Of a stretch of 64,000 nucleotides of DNA, positions 9,388-17,957 are shown piece by piece. The notes beneath the pieces were generated by a model. The model was given only the letters and a program-made list of their open reading frames with translations. It searched no databases and was not told the DNA's origin. The position numbers and the translations under genes are program-made. Position 1 is the first letter of the stretch, and each line of letters starts with the position of its first letter. Origin of the DNA: Georhizobium profundi (GTDB lineage Bacteria; Pseudomonadota; Alphaproteobacteria; Rhizobiales; Rhizobiaceae); assembly GCF_003952725.1 (NCBI RefSeq), contig NZ_CP032509.1:1512001-1576000 (forward strand), read 5' to 3'.

Positions 9388-10335
9388 TTAGTAACCGAGA
9401 TCCTTGCGAGCCTCATATTCGGCTGCCGGATCGTCTGCCTGGGTGTAGAGGCGCGATTCCGTCTGGATGAACTTCTCCGGCTCGGTGCCATCCGCCCAAT
9501 AGGCTTCCAGCGCGTCGAAGGCGGGGCCAGCCATGTTCGGCGTCAATTCCACCGTTGCATTCGCCTCGCCTGCAGCCATGGCCTGGAAGATGTCCGGAAC
9601 GGCGTCGATGGAGACGATCTTGATGTCTTCGCCAGGTGCAAGCCCGGCTTCCTTGATCGCCTGAATGGCGCCGATCGCCATGTCGTCATTGTGGGCGTAA
9701 AGCGCGCAGATGTTTTCGCCACCGCCTTCGGCCTGCAGGAAGCTTTCCATTACGCTCTTGCCGCCGGCGCGCGTGAAGTCGCCGGTCTGGCTGCGCACGA
9801 TCTCGACATTGGCATGGCCTTCGATGGCATTGCGGAAGCCCTGTGCCCGGTCGATTGCCGGCGACGAACCCGTGGTTCCCTGTAATTCGACCACCCGGCA
9901 CTCCTCCTCACCGACTTCGCCGAGGAGCCATTCGCCGGCGACTTCGCCTTCGTGGACGAGATCCGAACCGACGGCTGTCAGATAGAGATCGTCCGAGGAA
10001 TCGACCTGGCGGTCAAGAAGCACGACCGGGATTTCGGCCTCCTGTGCTTCCTGAAGCACGCTGTCCCATCCCGTCGCGACAACGGGCGCGATGAGAATGG
10101 CATCGACGCCCTGCGCGATGAACGACCGCAAGGCTGCGATCTGGTTTTCCTGGCGCTGCTGTGCGTCGGAGAACTGAAGCGTATAGCCGCGCTCTTCGGC
10201 CTGCTGCCGCGTGAGCGTCGTTTCGGCGGCGCGCCAGCCGGATTCCGATCCGATCTGCGAGAAGCCGACTGTCTGTGCTGATGCTGCTGCCGATAGAGCG
10301 AGCAAGGCCGCCCCGGCAAGAAGTACTCTGGTCAT
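9388..10335 (-). CDS. ytfQ: Galactofuranose-type sugar-binding periplasmic protein, YtfQ-like
   Basis: 315-residue periplasmic binding protein with a signal peptide ending ASA at about residue 20, before QTVGFSQIGSES. The mature start GFSQIGSESGWR, RSFIAQGVDAILIAPV and YAHNDDMAIGAIQAIKEAGL are characteristic of YtfQ. In E. coli YtfQ binds galactofuranose and arabinofuranose. It is the first gene of ytfQ-R-T-yjfF-lactonase. The ATG at 10335 has a GAGGAAAACC ribosome site; the longer frame starting at 10461 would destroy the signal peptide. Confidence 0.93.
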   Translation of the reverse strand: MTRVLLAGAALLALSAAASAQTVGFSQIGSESGWRAAETTLTRQQAEERGYTLQFSDAQQRQENQIAALRSFIAQGVDAILIAPVVATGWDSVLQEAQEAEIPVVLLDRQVDSSDDLYLTAVGSDLVHEGEVAGEWLLGEVGEEECRVVELQGTTGSSPAIDRAQGFRNAIEGHANVEIVRSQTGDFTRAGGKSVMESFLQAEGGGENICALYAHNDDMAIGAIQAIKEAGLAPGEDIKIVSIDAVPDIFQAMAAGEANATVELTPNMAGPAFDALEAYWADGTEPEKFIQTESRLYTQADDPAAEYEARKDLGY

Positions 10336-10498
10336 GGTTTTCCTCCACTGTCCACGGGTGGGGCTATCGCGCCCAGCCATGTTCCTCCTCGGACCCGTCC
10401 GCGCCGGCCCCCTCGCGCTTGCGAACCGGCAGCTTGGCCGGATCGTGTCTCTTCCCGACATCGACAGCGCAACAAATTGCGCGTCAAAGCCTCCGATT

Positions 10499-11491
10499 TC
10501 AAAGCATGCGCACGGTCTGGCGCTTTTCCTTGTCAGGCTTCGTGACGATCTCCAGCCGATTGGTCAGGGGCAAACCGAAGGCGGCAGCCTCGATTTCGAA
10601 AACGTCGCCATTCTGCGCCGCGAACCCTTCGGCAAAGGATAGTGTCGCCGTTCCGAACATGTGGACGTGGACGTCGCCGGGCCGGCGGAAGATGCCGTAT
10701 TTGAAATGATGATGCTCGAGGTTGGCGATCGAATGGGACATGTTCGCCTCACCCGAGAGGAACGGCTTTTCGAAGACCACCTCTGCGCCTCGCCGGATAC
10801 GACTCGTCCCTTCGATGCTGTCCGGCAAGGGGCCGACGAGCAGTTCCGGCCCGACCGCGGCCTGGCGCAGTTTGGAGTGCGCGAGATAGAGGTAGTTCCG
10901 CTTCTCCATGATGTGGTCGGAAAACTCATTGGCGAGCGCGAAGCCGACACGATAGGGCTCCCCATCGTTGCCGATGACATAGATGCCGGCAATTTCGGGC
11001 TCTTCGCCACCGTCCTCGGCATAGGCAGGGCATGCAAGCGCGCCGCAAGGCGCGACCAGCGCGTCGCCATTGCCTTTGTAAAACCATTCCGGCTGCACGC
11101 CCGGTGCGCCGTTCAAGGGCTTGCCGCCTTCGAGACCCATGCGGAACATCCGCATGGAATCGGTCTCATTATCGCTAGCTTTCTCGTGCATGGCCGCGCG
11201 TGTCGATGCCGATCCCAGATGGGTCAGCCCGGTTCCCGTCAGGTGCAGGTGGCTCGGATCCGGATGCAGGACGGGCGGCAGGAGCCGGCCATCGGCGCAG
11301 AGCGATGCCAGGTCCACGGCCTTGCGCAGGCCAAGATTAAGGATCGACGATCTGAGATCGGCGCCATCGTTCGCGCAGGCTAAGGCCAGTTCGTAAAGCG
11401 ATGCATCGGTCGCGACGTCGTAGGCTTCCGTGCCCTCGCGAGCAACGATCTGGGCCTTTCCATCTTCGCGACGGTACTGTGAGAGCAGCAA
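10499..11491 (-). CDS. gguC: GguC/AraD1-family fumarylacetoacetase-fold protein (TTG start)
   Basis: 330-residue FAH-fold protein of the GguC/AraD1 family. Blocks include LHLTGTGLTHLGSA, QPEWFYKGNG, EDGGEEPEIAGIYVI and AHSKLRQAAVGPELLVG. The family is linked by context to L-arabinose and D-galactose acid catabolism, probably acting on a 2-keto-3-deoxy-sugar acid; the biochemical proof is thin. No ATG fits. TTG at 11491 lies six bases after a strong GGAGGAGG site and gives MLLSQYRRED. Upstream codons read through non-coding-like sequence. It lies between galM and ytfQ, consistent with one sugar-catabolic unit. Confidence 0.87.
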   Translation of the reverse strand: MLLSQYRREDGKAQIVAREGTEAYDVATDASLYELALACANDGADLRSSILNLGLRKAVDLASLCADGRLLPPVLHPDPSHLHLTGTGLTHLGSASTRAAMHEKASDNETDSMRMFRMGLEGGKPLNGAPGVQPEWFYKGNGDALVAPCGALACPAYAEDGGEEPEIAGIYVIGNDGEPYRVGFALANEFSDHIMEKRNYLYLAHSKLRQAAVGPELLVGPLPDSIEGTSRIRRGAEVVFEKPFLSGEANMSHSIANLEHHHFKYGIFRRPGDVHVHMFGTATLSFAEGFAAQNGDVFEIEAAAFGLPLTNRLEIVTKPDKEKRQTVRML

Positions 11492-11654
11492 TTCGGACCT
11501 CCTCCAATGCCTCTCCGCGCCCGCCGCGGCGGTTGCGAAGAAGTGTGGCCCGCAGTCTCCCCCCGCAGACCTGATCTTGTGAGCCCGTGGGTAACATCGG
11601 CTGATATACGGTACAAATTCCAATATTTGCCGCAGCTATACCACTCCGGCCATA

Positions 11655-12641
11655 TCAAGGCATCGATCGCCGAATTTCAAAGAGCGTTTCGCTTCTGTAG
11701 ACTTCTCCTGGCCGCAGAATCGCGTCCGGAAAATTCGGACGGTTCGGTGCATCGGGCCAGGCTTGAGCTTCCAGGGCGAGGCCTGCGAATGCAGGAAGGC
11801 TGCGCCCAGCTTCATCGACAGCAAATTGCGTGTTTTCGCCATCGTAGAACTGAAGGCCGGGCTCGGTCGTCGAGACATGAAGCGCGATATCCGCATCGGG
11901 TGCTTTCAGAACAGCGGCCGGCCGCAGTGGCCCCCGCCCATCTCGAAGACAGAAATTGTGGTCGTATCGATGCCCGCCGATCCGGCGCGGTTGCCGGAAG
12001 TCAAACGCGGTGCCGCCGACCGAGGCGACGTCGCCGGTCGGGATAAGCTCGTCGTCGACTGGTAGATAATGCGCGGCGTTGATCGTCAGCATCTGCTGCC
12101 GGATGTCTCCATCTCCCAGACGGAAAAAGGCATGGTTGGCAATGCTGCAGAGGGTAGCGCGGTCTGTCGTCGCCGTCGTCGTGATCCGGAGCGAGGAGGG
12201 CGCCTCGATCTCATAGCGGGTCTCAATGTGCATGTGACCCGGAAACCCTTCGTCGCCGTCGGTCAGGTCGATCGTCATGGTGACGTGCTGATCGCTTCGG
12301 TCAACGATGTCCCATATGTGGCCGTGAAGCCCGAGGCTCCCGCCGTGGAGTGTGTGGCGGTCGAGAAAATTCGGGGTCGTCTGGTAGGTCGTCCCGTCGA
12401 TGGAGAACCCGGCGTTCCCGATGCGGTTGGCGAAACGACCGACCATCGCCCCGTAATAGGCCATAGGCCCGAGATAGGGCTCAAGCGTCGGGGCACCGAT
12501 GACCAACGAATGGCCGACGCCGACCAAATTCAGCGATTGCAGCCGTGCCCCGTAGGTCAAGATGCAAGCGCTAAAACCTCCCGCCTGAATGCGAACCCCG
12601 ACGACCTCCTGCCCATCGGGCATCGTTCCGAACACAGCCAA
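11655..12641 (-). CDS. galM: Galactose mutarotase (aldose 1-epimerase; TTG start)
   Basis: 328-residue aldose 1-epimerase, which interconverts alpha and beta anomers of galactose and other aldoses. Recognisable blocks are YGARLQSLN, MVGRFANRIGNAGFSIDG, LHGGSLGLHGHIWD with the substrate-binding histidine, NHAFFRLG with the catalytic histidine, and LALEAQAWPDAPN with the catalytic glutamate region. The proposed TTG start at 12641 has a GGAGGG site six bases upstream; ATG at 12623 is the alternative. It is divergent from gbpR and probably heads the minus-strand sugar locus. Confidence 0.88.
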   Translation of the reverse strand: MAVFGTMPDGQEVVGVRIQAGGFSACILTYGARLQSLNLVGVGHSLVIGAPTLEPYLGPMAYYGAMVGRFANRIGNAGFSIDGTTYQTTPNFLDRHTLHGGSLGLHGHIWDIVDRSDQHVTMTIDLTDGDEGFPGHMHIETRYEIEAPSSLRITTTATTDRATLCSIANHAFFRLGDGDIRQQMLTINAAHYLPVDDELIPTGDVASVGGTAFDFRQPRRIGGHRYDHNFCLRDGRGPLRPAAVLKAPDADIALHVSTTEPGLQFYDGENTQFAVDEAGRSLPAFAGLALEAQAWPDAPNRPNFPDAILRPGEVYRSETLFEIRRSMP

Positions 12642-12689
12642 ACCATTCCCTCCGTTGCATGGTTTACGCCAGCGTTGCTAGAAGTCGAC

Positions 12690-12707
12690 ATGCGCGTCAA
12701 ATCGCAT
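12690..12707. promoter_or_regulatory. Inverted repeat in the galM-gbpR divergent region
   Basis: ATGCG-N8-CGCAT lies in the 99-bp space between galM and gbpR start codons. LysR-type regulators commonly bind such dyads between their own gene and a divergent target. It is a candidate autoregulatory GbpR site; the match is structural, not to a known consensus. Confidence 0.3.
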
Positions 12708-12740
12708 TTCCGCTTCGAGAGATAACAGTATGGTCATGTC

Positions 12741-13730
12741 ATGAGCCAGGCCGAGGGTCTCACCAGCCAGAACCACCTTGTTCGCAAGGGGCTGAAATTC
12801 TCGCAATTGCGGCTGCTGGCCGTCTTGCGGGACACCGGACAGATCGGCGCGGCGGCCGAGCAGGTGGGCATGACGCAGCCGGCCGCATCGCGCCTCATGG
12901 CACAACTTGAGGAGATGATCGGCACGCCGATCTTCACCCGCCATGCGCGCGGCGTTTCCTTGACGGAAGCCGGCCACATCATGGCCGATCAGGCGGTACG
13001 GACCCTGCGCGAGCTCGATCTTTCGCAGGAACGTGTGGTCCAGGCGATCCAGGGAACGCGTGGCCTCGTGCGCATCGGATCAGTCACCGGCCCATCGCTC
13101 GAGCTGATCCTGCCGCTTGTGCGCGAGATCCGGGTGCTTTCGCCGGCCGTGGAAATCGCGGTTCAGGTCGATACGTCGAATAAGCTCGCCGAAGCGCTCC
13201 TTGCGCGTGAACTGGATTTCTATGTCGGCCGCATACCCGATGGTGCCCACGCGCAACCATTCGCGGTGTCTGACATCGGTGACGAACCGATCGGCCTCGT
13301 GGTGCGGGCGGATCATCCCTTGACCCGGATCGATCCGTTGTCGCTCGACCGGTGTCTCGATTACGATTGGGTGATGCAGCCGCCAGGCGGCCTGCTGCGG
13401 CGTACGGCGGAGGACTACATCCTCTCCAAGGGCTTGCGTCTTCCCCGCCGCGTGCTCGGCACCGCGTCCACGCTTTTCACCCTTGCGCTCGTGCAGAAGA
13501 CGAACGCAATCGCGCCGCTGGCCAGGGCGGTGGCGGAATTCTTCATCGACAGCAGCGGCCTCGGCAGCCGGCTTGCCACCTTGCCCGTGGCGCCCGACCT
13601 GACGGTCAAGACCTATGGCGTCGTGACCCGCCAGGAGCGCGATCTCTCTCCCGCTGCAGAAACGATCCTCGCGACGCTGCTGCGCCGCTGTTCACCGGGT
13701 AGTATGCAAGGTGGAGAGGCGGGTGGCTGA
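12741..13730 (+). CDS. gbpR: LysR-family regulator GbpR of sugar uptake
   Basis: 329-residue LysR-type regulator. The N-terminal helix-turn-helix covers about residues 18-75 (LRLLAVLRDTGQIGAAAEQV, TQPAASRLMAQLE), followed by an effector domain with VRIGSVTGPSLELILP. The sequence matches the GbpR branch, which in Agrobacterium activates chvE in response to galactose and related sugars. It is divergent from galM and encoded at the upstream end of the sugar locus, so chvE, gguC and ytfQ promoters are likely targets. The following gene starts 4 bp after its stop. Confidence 0.88.
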   Translation: MSQAEGLTSQNHLVRKGLKFSQLRLLAVLRDTGQIGAAAEQVGMTQPAASRLMAQLEEMIGTPIFTRHARGVSLTEAGHIMADQAVRTLRELDLSQERVVQAIQGTRGLVRIGSVTGPSLELILPLVREIRVLSPAVEIAVQVDTSNKLAEALLARELDFYVGRIPDGAHAQPFAVSDIGDEPIGLVVRADHPLTRIDPLSLDRCLDYDWVMQPPGGLLRRTAEDYILSKGLRLPRRVLGTASTLFTLALVQKTNAIAPLARAVAEFFIDSSGLGSRLATLPVAPDLTVKTYGVVTRQERDLSPAAETILATLLRRCSPGSMQGGEAGG

Positions 13731-13733
13731 CCT

Positions 13734-14093
13734 ATGAGCAATGGCAGTGCGCGCCATCCCGTCACGCCGGATGGGCGCTACTTTGTCGTGCGCGGAAGGC
13801 TCTGGCGGACGACCAATCCCGATCTCGATGCCGATGCGCGGACAAGGCTCGTGAAGGAGCTCATGGATGCGCGTCGCGCGGTCAAGTCGGCGAAGGCCGC
13901 GACCGATGCCGACGCACTCGCTGATGCCCGCGCCGCCGTGCACAGCGCTAAGGTGGCTCTCGGCGAACGCGGCGCGGTCTGGTGGGATGACGGCGCCCCC
14001 GATTTCAACCGCCACCTCGCGCGAAACACGCCCTACCGCGATTGGTTCGAAGCTTTGCCGACGGACGGTGGAGAAAGCGATATCGAGCCCTGA
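13734..14093 (+). CDS. Conserved small protein of unknown function
   Basis: 119 residues, starting MSNGSARHPVTPDGRYFVVR. It has an N-terminal GRYFVVRGRLWRTTNP segment, a charged Ala/Lys/Arg-rich helix around residues 45-85, and a tryptophan-rich VWWDDGAPDFNRHLARNTPY end. There is no signal peptide or membrane segment, so it is probably cytoplasmic. It is separated from gbpR by 4 bp and probably co-transcribed. The pattern is familiar from uncharacterised rhizobial proteins, but no function is known to me. Confidence 0.7.
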   Translation: MSNGSARHPVTPDGRYFVVRGRLWRTTNPDLDADARTRLVKELMDARRAVKSAKAATDADALADARAAVHSAKVALGERGAVWWDDGAPDFNRHLARNTPYRDWFEALPTDGGESDIEP

Positions 14094-14117
14094 GCCAAAG
14101 CCGGCGATGGCCATCCC

Positions 14118-14876
14118 TCAATGCTCGATCCGCAACTCGATGCGGTCGGCTGCGAAGCGGGTTCGAGTGAGGTGGAAGGCCCGTCCGTCAAGCGTGGCGT
14201 TCGTTCCAGTCGCCACGAGCACGATCGAGCCTTTGGGCAGGTCGAGATGCTTGAGCTCGGCTTCACCGGCGCCTTCGGCCAGCACGCGGGTTTCGCGGCG
14301 GATATAGTCGTCAATGCCGAATTTGCGGAACGCTGCGGTCATGGATCCGGTCGCTTCGAAGGCGTCGGCAAGGCCCTTGAACCGCGAGGCGTCGAGCCAG
14401 TGCGTGGCGAGCGAGATGGGGCGGTCTGCGGCAATGCTCACAGTCTCCAGTTCCAGCAAGCTGTCGCCAGCGCTGAGGCCGAGTTCTGAGGCCACGCTCG
14501 GGCTCGCCTCCCGTTCCTGCGTGCCCAGCAACCGACTTTCGATCGAAGCGACCTGATCGGACAGTCCTGTGCTGAGCCGTGTGCGGAGGCGGATCGGGTA
14601 GGACAGGCGGCCTGAGCGGGTGACGATGGTGCCAAGCCCGTGCCGGGTCTGCACCAACCCTTCCGACGCAAGATGCGCGATTGCTGCGCGTGCAGTGTGG
14701 CGGTTGACGCCGAACTGTCGACCGATCTCGAATTCGGACGGCAGCTTTGAGGCGGGCGGAAACTCGCCGCGGTCGATTGCGCCGCGCAGTTGGTCCGCCA
14801 CTTGGCGCCACAGCGCGACCCCGCTTCTGGAAATGCCCACCTTGTCCGCCATCGTCACAGCCTTGTCATCGATCAT
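14118..14876 (-). CDS. phnF: GntR-family regulator PhnF of phosphonate metabolism
   Basis: 252-residue HutC-subfamily GntR repressor. The winged helix spans about residues 18-85 (ALWRQVADQLRGAIDRGEF, LPSEFEIGRQFGVNRHTARA), followed by a UTRA effector domain. It is divergent from phnG, the usual arrangement for PhnF, and should repress phnGHIJKL when phosphate or ligand conditions demand. ATG at 14876 is used; ATG at 14852 (MADKVGISR) is nearly as likely. It overlaps no gene and ends 24 bp after the upstream unknown gene. Confidence 0.88.
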   Translation of the reverse strand: MIDDKAVTMADKVGISRSGVALWRQVADQLRGAIDRGEFPPASKLPSEFEIGRQFGVNRHTARAAIAHLASEGLVQTRHGLGTIVTRSGRLSYPIRLRTRLSTGLSDQVASIESRLLGTQEREASPSVASELGLSAGDSLLELETVSIAADRPISLATHWLDASRFKGLADAFEATGSMTAAFRKFGIDDYIRRETRVLAEGAGEAELKHLDLPKGSIVLVATGTNATLDGRAFHLTRTRFAADRIELRIEH

Positions 14877-14894
14877 CTCTAGTGTAGGCTACAG

Positions 14895-14914
14895 TTGTCT
14901 AGATAAACAGACAA
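14895..14914. promoter_or_regulatory. Candidate PhnF operator
   Basis: TTGTCT-N8-AGACAA is a perfect inverted repeat centred in the 46-bp gap between phnF and phnG. Its ends lie 19 bp from the phnF start and 9-18 bp from the phnG start. GntR/HutC regulators bind short dyads of this kind. Its placement makes it a strong candidate for joint control of phnF and phnG. Confidence 0.6.
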
Positions 14915-14922
14915 GTGACGGG

Positions 14923-15372
14923 ATGGCTTCGATGAGTTGGGACGGCCGGAAAGAAGCGATGGGTCTGCTTGCCCGCGCTGACATGTCATTACTGGATCAC
15001 TTGTGCCAGGAGGCTGGTCTGCCTCGGGAGACACGCGTCGTCCGGCCGCCGGAAACCGGCCTTGTCACGCTGCGCGGACGTATTGGCGGCGGTGGTTCGC
15101 CGTTCAATGTGGGAGAGGTGACCGTGACGCGGGCGAGCGTCGAGATCGACGGTCACATTGGCCATGCCTATGCGCTGGGACGTGATCGCAAGAAGGCGCT
15201 GCAGTCAGCGATCTGCGATGCGCTCTGCCAGGATGAAATGCGGCGCGAGATGATCGAGCAGCAAATCCTCAAACCGCTGCGCAAGGCGGAGCAAGAGGCT
15301 GACTTACGGCGTGCCGCAGAGACCGCGGCCACCAAGGTCGACTTTTTCACAATGGTTCGCGGCGAGGACTGA
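14923..15372 (+). CDS. phnG: C-P lyase subunit PhnG
   Basis: 149-residue (146 from the second ATG at 14932) PhnG protein, part of the PhnGHIJ core complex that couples ATP and alkylphosphonate to ribose triphosphonate. Family features are the SWDGRKEAMGLLARAD start, ETGLVTLRGRIGGGGSPFN and GEVTVTRASVEI. Two ATGs nine bases apart make the start uncertain; both are placed poorly with respect to a ribosome site. It opens the phnGHIJKL operon, with phnH starting 2 bp after its stop. Confidence 0.92.
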   Translation: MASMSWDGRKEAMGLLARADMSLLDHLCQEAGLPRETRVVRPPETGLVTLRGRIGGGGSPFNVGEVTVTRASVEIDGHIGHAYALGRDRKKALQSAICDALCQDEMRREMIEQQILKPLRKAEQEADLRRAAETAATKVDFFTMVRGED

Positions 15373-15374
15373 AG

Positions 15375-15974
15375 ATGACCGCTTTCGCAACACAGCAGCC
15401 TGCCGATCCGGTCTTCCGCGCACAGGCGAATTTTCGGGCATTGATGGACGCGCTGTCGCGTCCCGGCTCGATCCAGCGGCTTCTCGTCGATGATGACGCC
15501 GGCGCCATTGATGCCGATCTGGCCGCCATTGCGCAGACGCTCATCGATCACGAGACGTTCCTGTGGCTGAGTCCGTCGCTCGCCGACGATAGGAAAGCGC
15601 GCGAGTGGCTCGCTTTCGCAACGGGCGCGCCGCTCGTCGATGCGCCCGAGCGCGCCGCCTTCGCGCTCGTCGCCGAGGCCGATGCGCTGCCCGACCTTCG
15701 CGCTTTCGGGCAGGGAACGCAGGAATATCCGGATTGCTCGACCACCATCGTCAAGGCCTGCGGAGGCCTCACGCATGGACCGCGCCTGGCTTGCTCGGGC
15801 CCGGGCATCAAGACGCCAACGACCGTGGCACCCGCCGGTCTCGGCACGGATTTCGTCGAGCGCTGGGCGGAGAACCGGGTGCTGTTCCCCCGCGGTGTCG
15901 ATCTCATTCTGTGTGCCGGGGGCGGCGTGATGGGCATGCCGCGCACACTCACCATCAAACGCCTGGAGGTCTGA
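15375..15974 (+). CDS. phnH: C-P lyase subunit PhnH
   Basis: 199-residue PhnH, the PLP-transferase-fold subunit of the C-P lyase core complex, which has lost the cofactor lysine in the family. Recognisable are FRALMDALSRPGSI near the start, HETFLWLSPSL in the middle and FPRGVDLILCAGGGVMGMPR near the end. Gap to phnG is 2 bp and to phnI 1 bp. Cytoplasmic. Confidence 0.93.
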   Translation: MTAFATQQPADPVFRAQANFRALMDALSRPGSIQRLLVDDDAGAIDADLAAIAQTLIDHETFLWLSPSLADDRKAREWLAFATGAPLVDAPERAAFALVAEADALPDLRAFGQGTQEYPDCSTTIVKACGGLTHGPRLACSGPGIKTPTTVAPAGLGTDFVERWAENRVLFPRGVDLILCAGGGVMGMPRTLTIKRLEV

Positions 15975-15975
15975 C

Positions 15976-17082
15976 ATGTATGTTGCCGTCAAGGGTGGCG
16001 AAAAGGCGATCGCCAACGCTCACCGGCTTCTGGCCGACCGTCGTCGGGGCAACCGCGACCTGCCAGCGATCGGGCTCGAGCAGATCGTCGAGCAACTGGC
16101 GCTCGGGGTCGATCGCGTCATGGCCGAAGGATCGCTTTACGACCGCGAACTGGCCGCACTCGCCGTTCGGCAGGCGCGGGGCGACATGATCGAGGCGATC
16201 TTCTTGCTGCGGGCCTATCGCACCACGCTCAGCCGCTTCGGCTATTCTCGCCCGATCGAGACGGGTGAGATGCGGATCGAGCGACGCATTTCAGCCACCT
16301 TCAAGGATCTGCCTGGCGGGCAACTGCTTGGGCCGACTTTTGATTACACGCACCGCCTGCTCGATCCGGCATTGGCCGGCGACGAAGCGATCCCCGAAGG
16401 CGAGCGGATCAGCGTCGACGATGCATCGCCGCCGCCGCGCGTGTCGGCGCTGCTTGCCGAAGAAGGTCTGGTGGAAGAAGACGGAAGCGTCGAGGGCGAC
16501 CATATCGCCGACATCACCCGCGAACCGCAGGACTATCCGATGGGCCGCGACGGACGGCTTCAATCTCTCGCCCGCGGCGACGAAGGCTTTCTGCTCGCGC
16601 TCGCCTATTCGACGCAGCGCGGCTTCGGTCGCTCTCATCCTTTCGCCGGCGAAATCCGCATCGGCGAGGTGGAGGTGGAGCTCGATGTTCCCGAGCTCGA
16701 TTTTGCCGTGCCGGTTGGGCGCGTGCGCGTCACCGAATGCCAGATGATCAACCAGTTCAAGGGCTCGGCGAAGGCGCCGCCGCAGTTCACCCGTGGTTAC
16801 GGTCTCGTCTTCGGCCAGTCGGAGCGCAAGGCGATGGCCATGGCGCTCTGCGACCGGGCCCTGAGGGCCGGCGAACTAGGCGAAGAGACGGGCGCACCGG
16901 CGCAGGACGAAGAGTTCGTGCTGTCCCATTGCGACAACGTGCAGGCCACCGGGTTCGTCGAGCATCTGAAGCTGCCGCATTATGTCGATTTCCAGGCCGA
17001 GCTCGATCTGGTGCGCCGCATGCGTGCGGTGCACGAAGCGGAGAACGAGACTGCCGACGACCAGCGGGAGGCCGCCGAATGA
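15976..17082 (+). CDS. phnI: C-P lyase subunit PhnI
   Basis: 368-residue PhnI, the nucleosidase-like subunit that with G, H and L displaces adenine from ATP to form ribose-1-phosphonate-5-triphosphate. Blocks seen are MYVAVKGGEKAIANAHRLLA at the N-terminus, FDYTHRLLDPALAGDEA, GFLLALAYSTQRGFGRSHPF and HCDNVQATGFVEHLKLPHYV. It overlaps phnJ by four bases (ATGA), supporting coupled synthesis of the paired subunits. Confidence 0.95.
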   Translation: MYVAVKGGEKAIANAHRLLADRRRGNRDLPAIGLEQIVEQLALGVDRVMAEGSLYDRELAALAVRQARGDMIEAIFLLRAYRTTLSRFGYSRPIETGEMRIERRISATFKDLPGGQLLGPTFDYTHRLLDPALAGDEAIPEGERISVDDASPPPRVSALLAEEGLVEEDGSVEGDHIADITREPQDYPMGRDGRLQSLARGDEGFLLALAYSTQRGFGRSHPFAGEIRIGEVEVELDVPELDFAVPVGRVRVTECQMINQFKGSAKAPPQFTRGYGLVFGQSERKAMAMALCDRALRAGELGEETGAPAQDEEFVLSHCDNVQATGFVEHLKLPHYVDFQAELDLVRRMRAVHEAENETADDQREAAE

Positions 17083-17957
17083 CCGGGGAACCCTTCTACA
17101 ATTTCGCCTATCTGGACGAGCAAACCAAGCGCATGATCCGGCGTGCGATCCTCAAGGCGATCGCGATCCCCGGCTATCAGGTGCCTTTCGCCAGCCGGGA
17201 AATGCCGATGCCTTACGGCTGGGGGACCGGGGGCGTGCAGGTGACTGCCGCCATCATCGGCCAGGACGATGTGCTCAAGGTCATCGACCAGGGCGCGGAC
17301 GACACGACGAATGCCGTTTCCATCCGGGCATTCTTCCAGAAGGTGACCAATGTCGCGGTGACCACCGACACGGGCGCCGCAACGATCATCCAGACCCGCC
17401 ACCGCATACCCGAACATCCGCTGACCGATGGCCAGATCATCGTCTACCAGGTGCCGATCCCCGAGCCGCTGCGCTTCCTCGAGCCGCGGGAGACCGAGAC
17501 GCGGACGATGCATGCGCTTGAGGAATACGGCTTGATGCACGTCAAGCTCTACGAGGACATCGCCCGTCATGGCGAGATCGCAACGACCTACGCCTATCCG
17601 GTCAAGGTGGAGGGTCGCTATGTGATGGATCCGTCGCCGACGCCGAAATTCGACAATCCGAAAATGCACATGTCGCCCGCACTGCAGCTTTTCGGGGCAG
17701 GGCGCGAACGGCGCATCTATGCAATCCCGCCCTATAGCGACGTGGTGAGCCTCGATTTCGACGACCATCCCTTCACGGTGCAGCGCTTCGACAAGCCGTG
17801 TGCGCTGTGTGGCGCGGACGATGTCTATCTCGACGAGGTGATCATGGACGACCGCGGCACGCGCATGTTCGTCTGCTCCGACACGGCGCACTGCGATGGG
17901 CGCCGCTCGGAAGGTCATGTCGGAAAACAGGCCGCTGTCGAGGAGGCACGGCGATGA
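17079..17957 (+). CDS. phnJ: C-P lyase radical-SAM subunit PhnJ
   Basis: 292 residues. PhnJ cleaves the C-P bond using a 4Fe-4S cluster and S-adenosylmethionine. The cluster and catalytic cysteines are at 241, 244, 266 and 272, giving C-X2-C-X21-C-X5-C, the same spacing and numbering as the characterised E. coli enzyme. The longer open frame upstream overlaps phnI and is rejected; ATG at 17079 overlaps the phnI stop. It also overlaps phnK by ATGA. All key residues are intact, so an active enzyme is expected. Confidence 0.96.
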   Translation: MTGEPFYNFAYLDEQTKRMIRRAILKAIAIPGYQVPFASREMPMPYGWGTGGVQVTAAIIGQDDVLKVIDQGADDTTNAVSIRAFFQKVTNVAVTTDTGAATIIQTRHRIPEHPLTDGQIIVYQVPIPEPLRFLEPRETETRTMHALEEYGLMHVKLYEDIARHGEIATTYAYPVKVEGRYVMDPSPTPKFDNPKMHMSPALQLFGAGRERRIYAIPPYSDVVSLDFDDHPFTVQRFDKPCALCGADDVYLDEVIMDDRGTRMFVCSDTAHCDGRRSEGHVGKQAAVEEARR

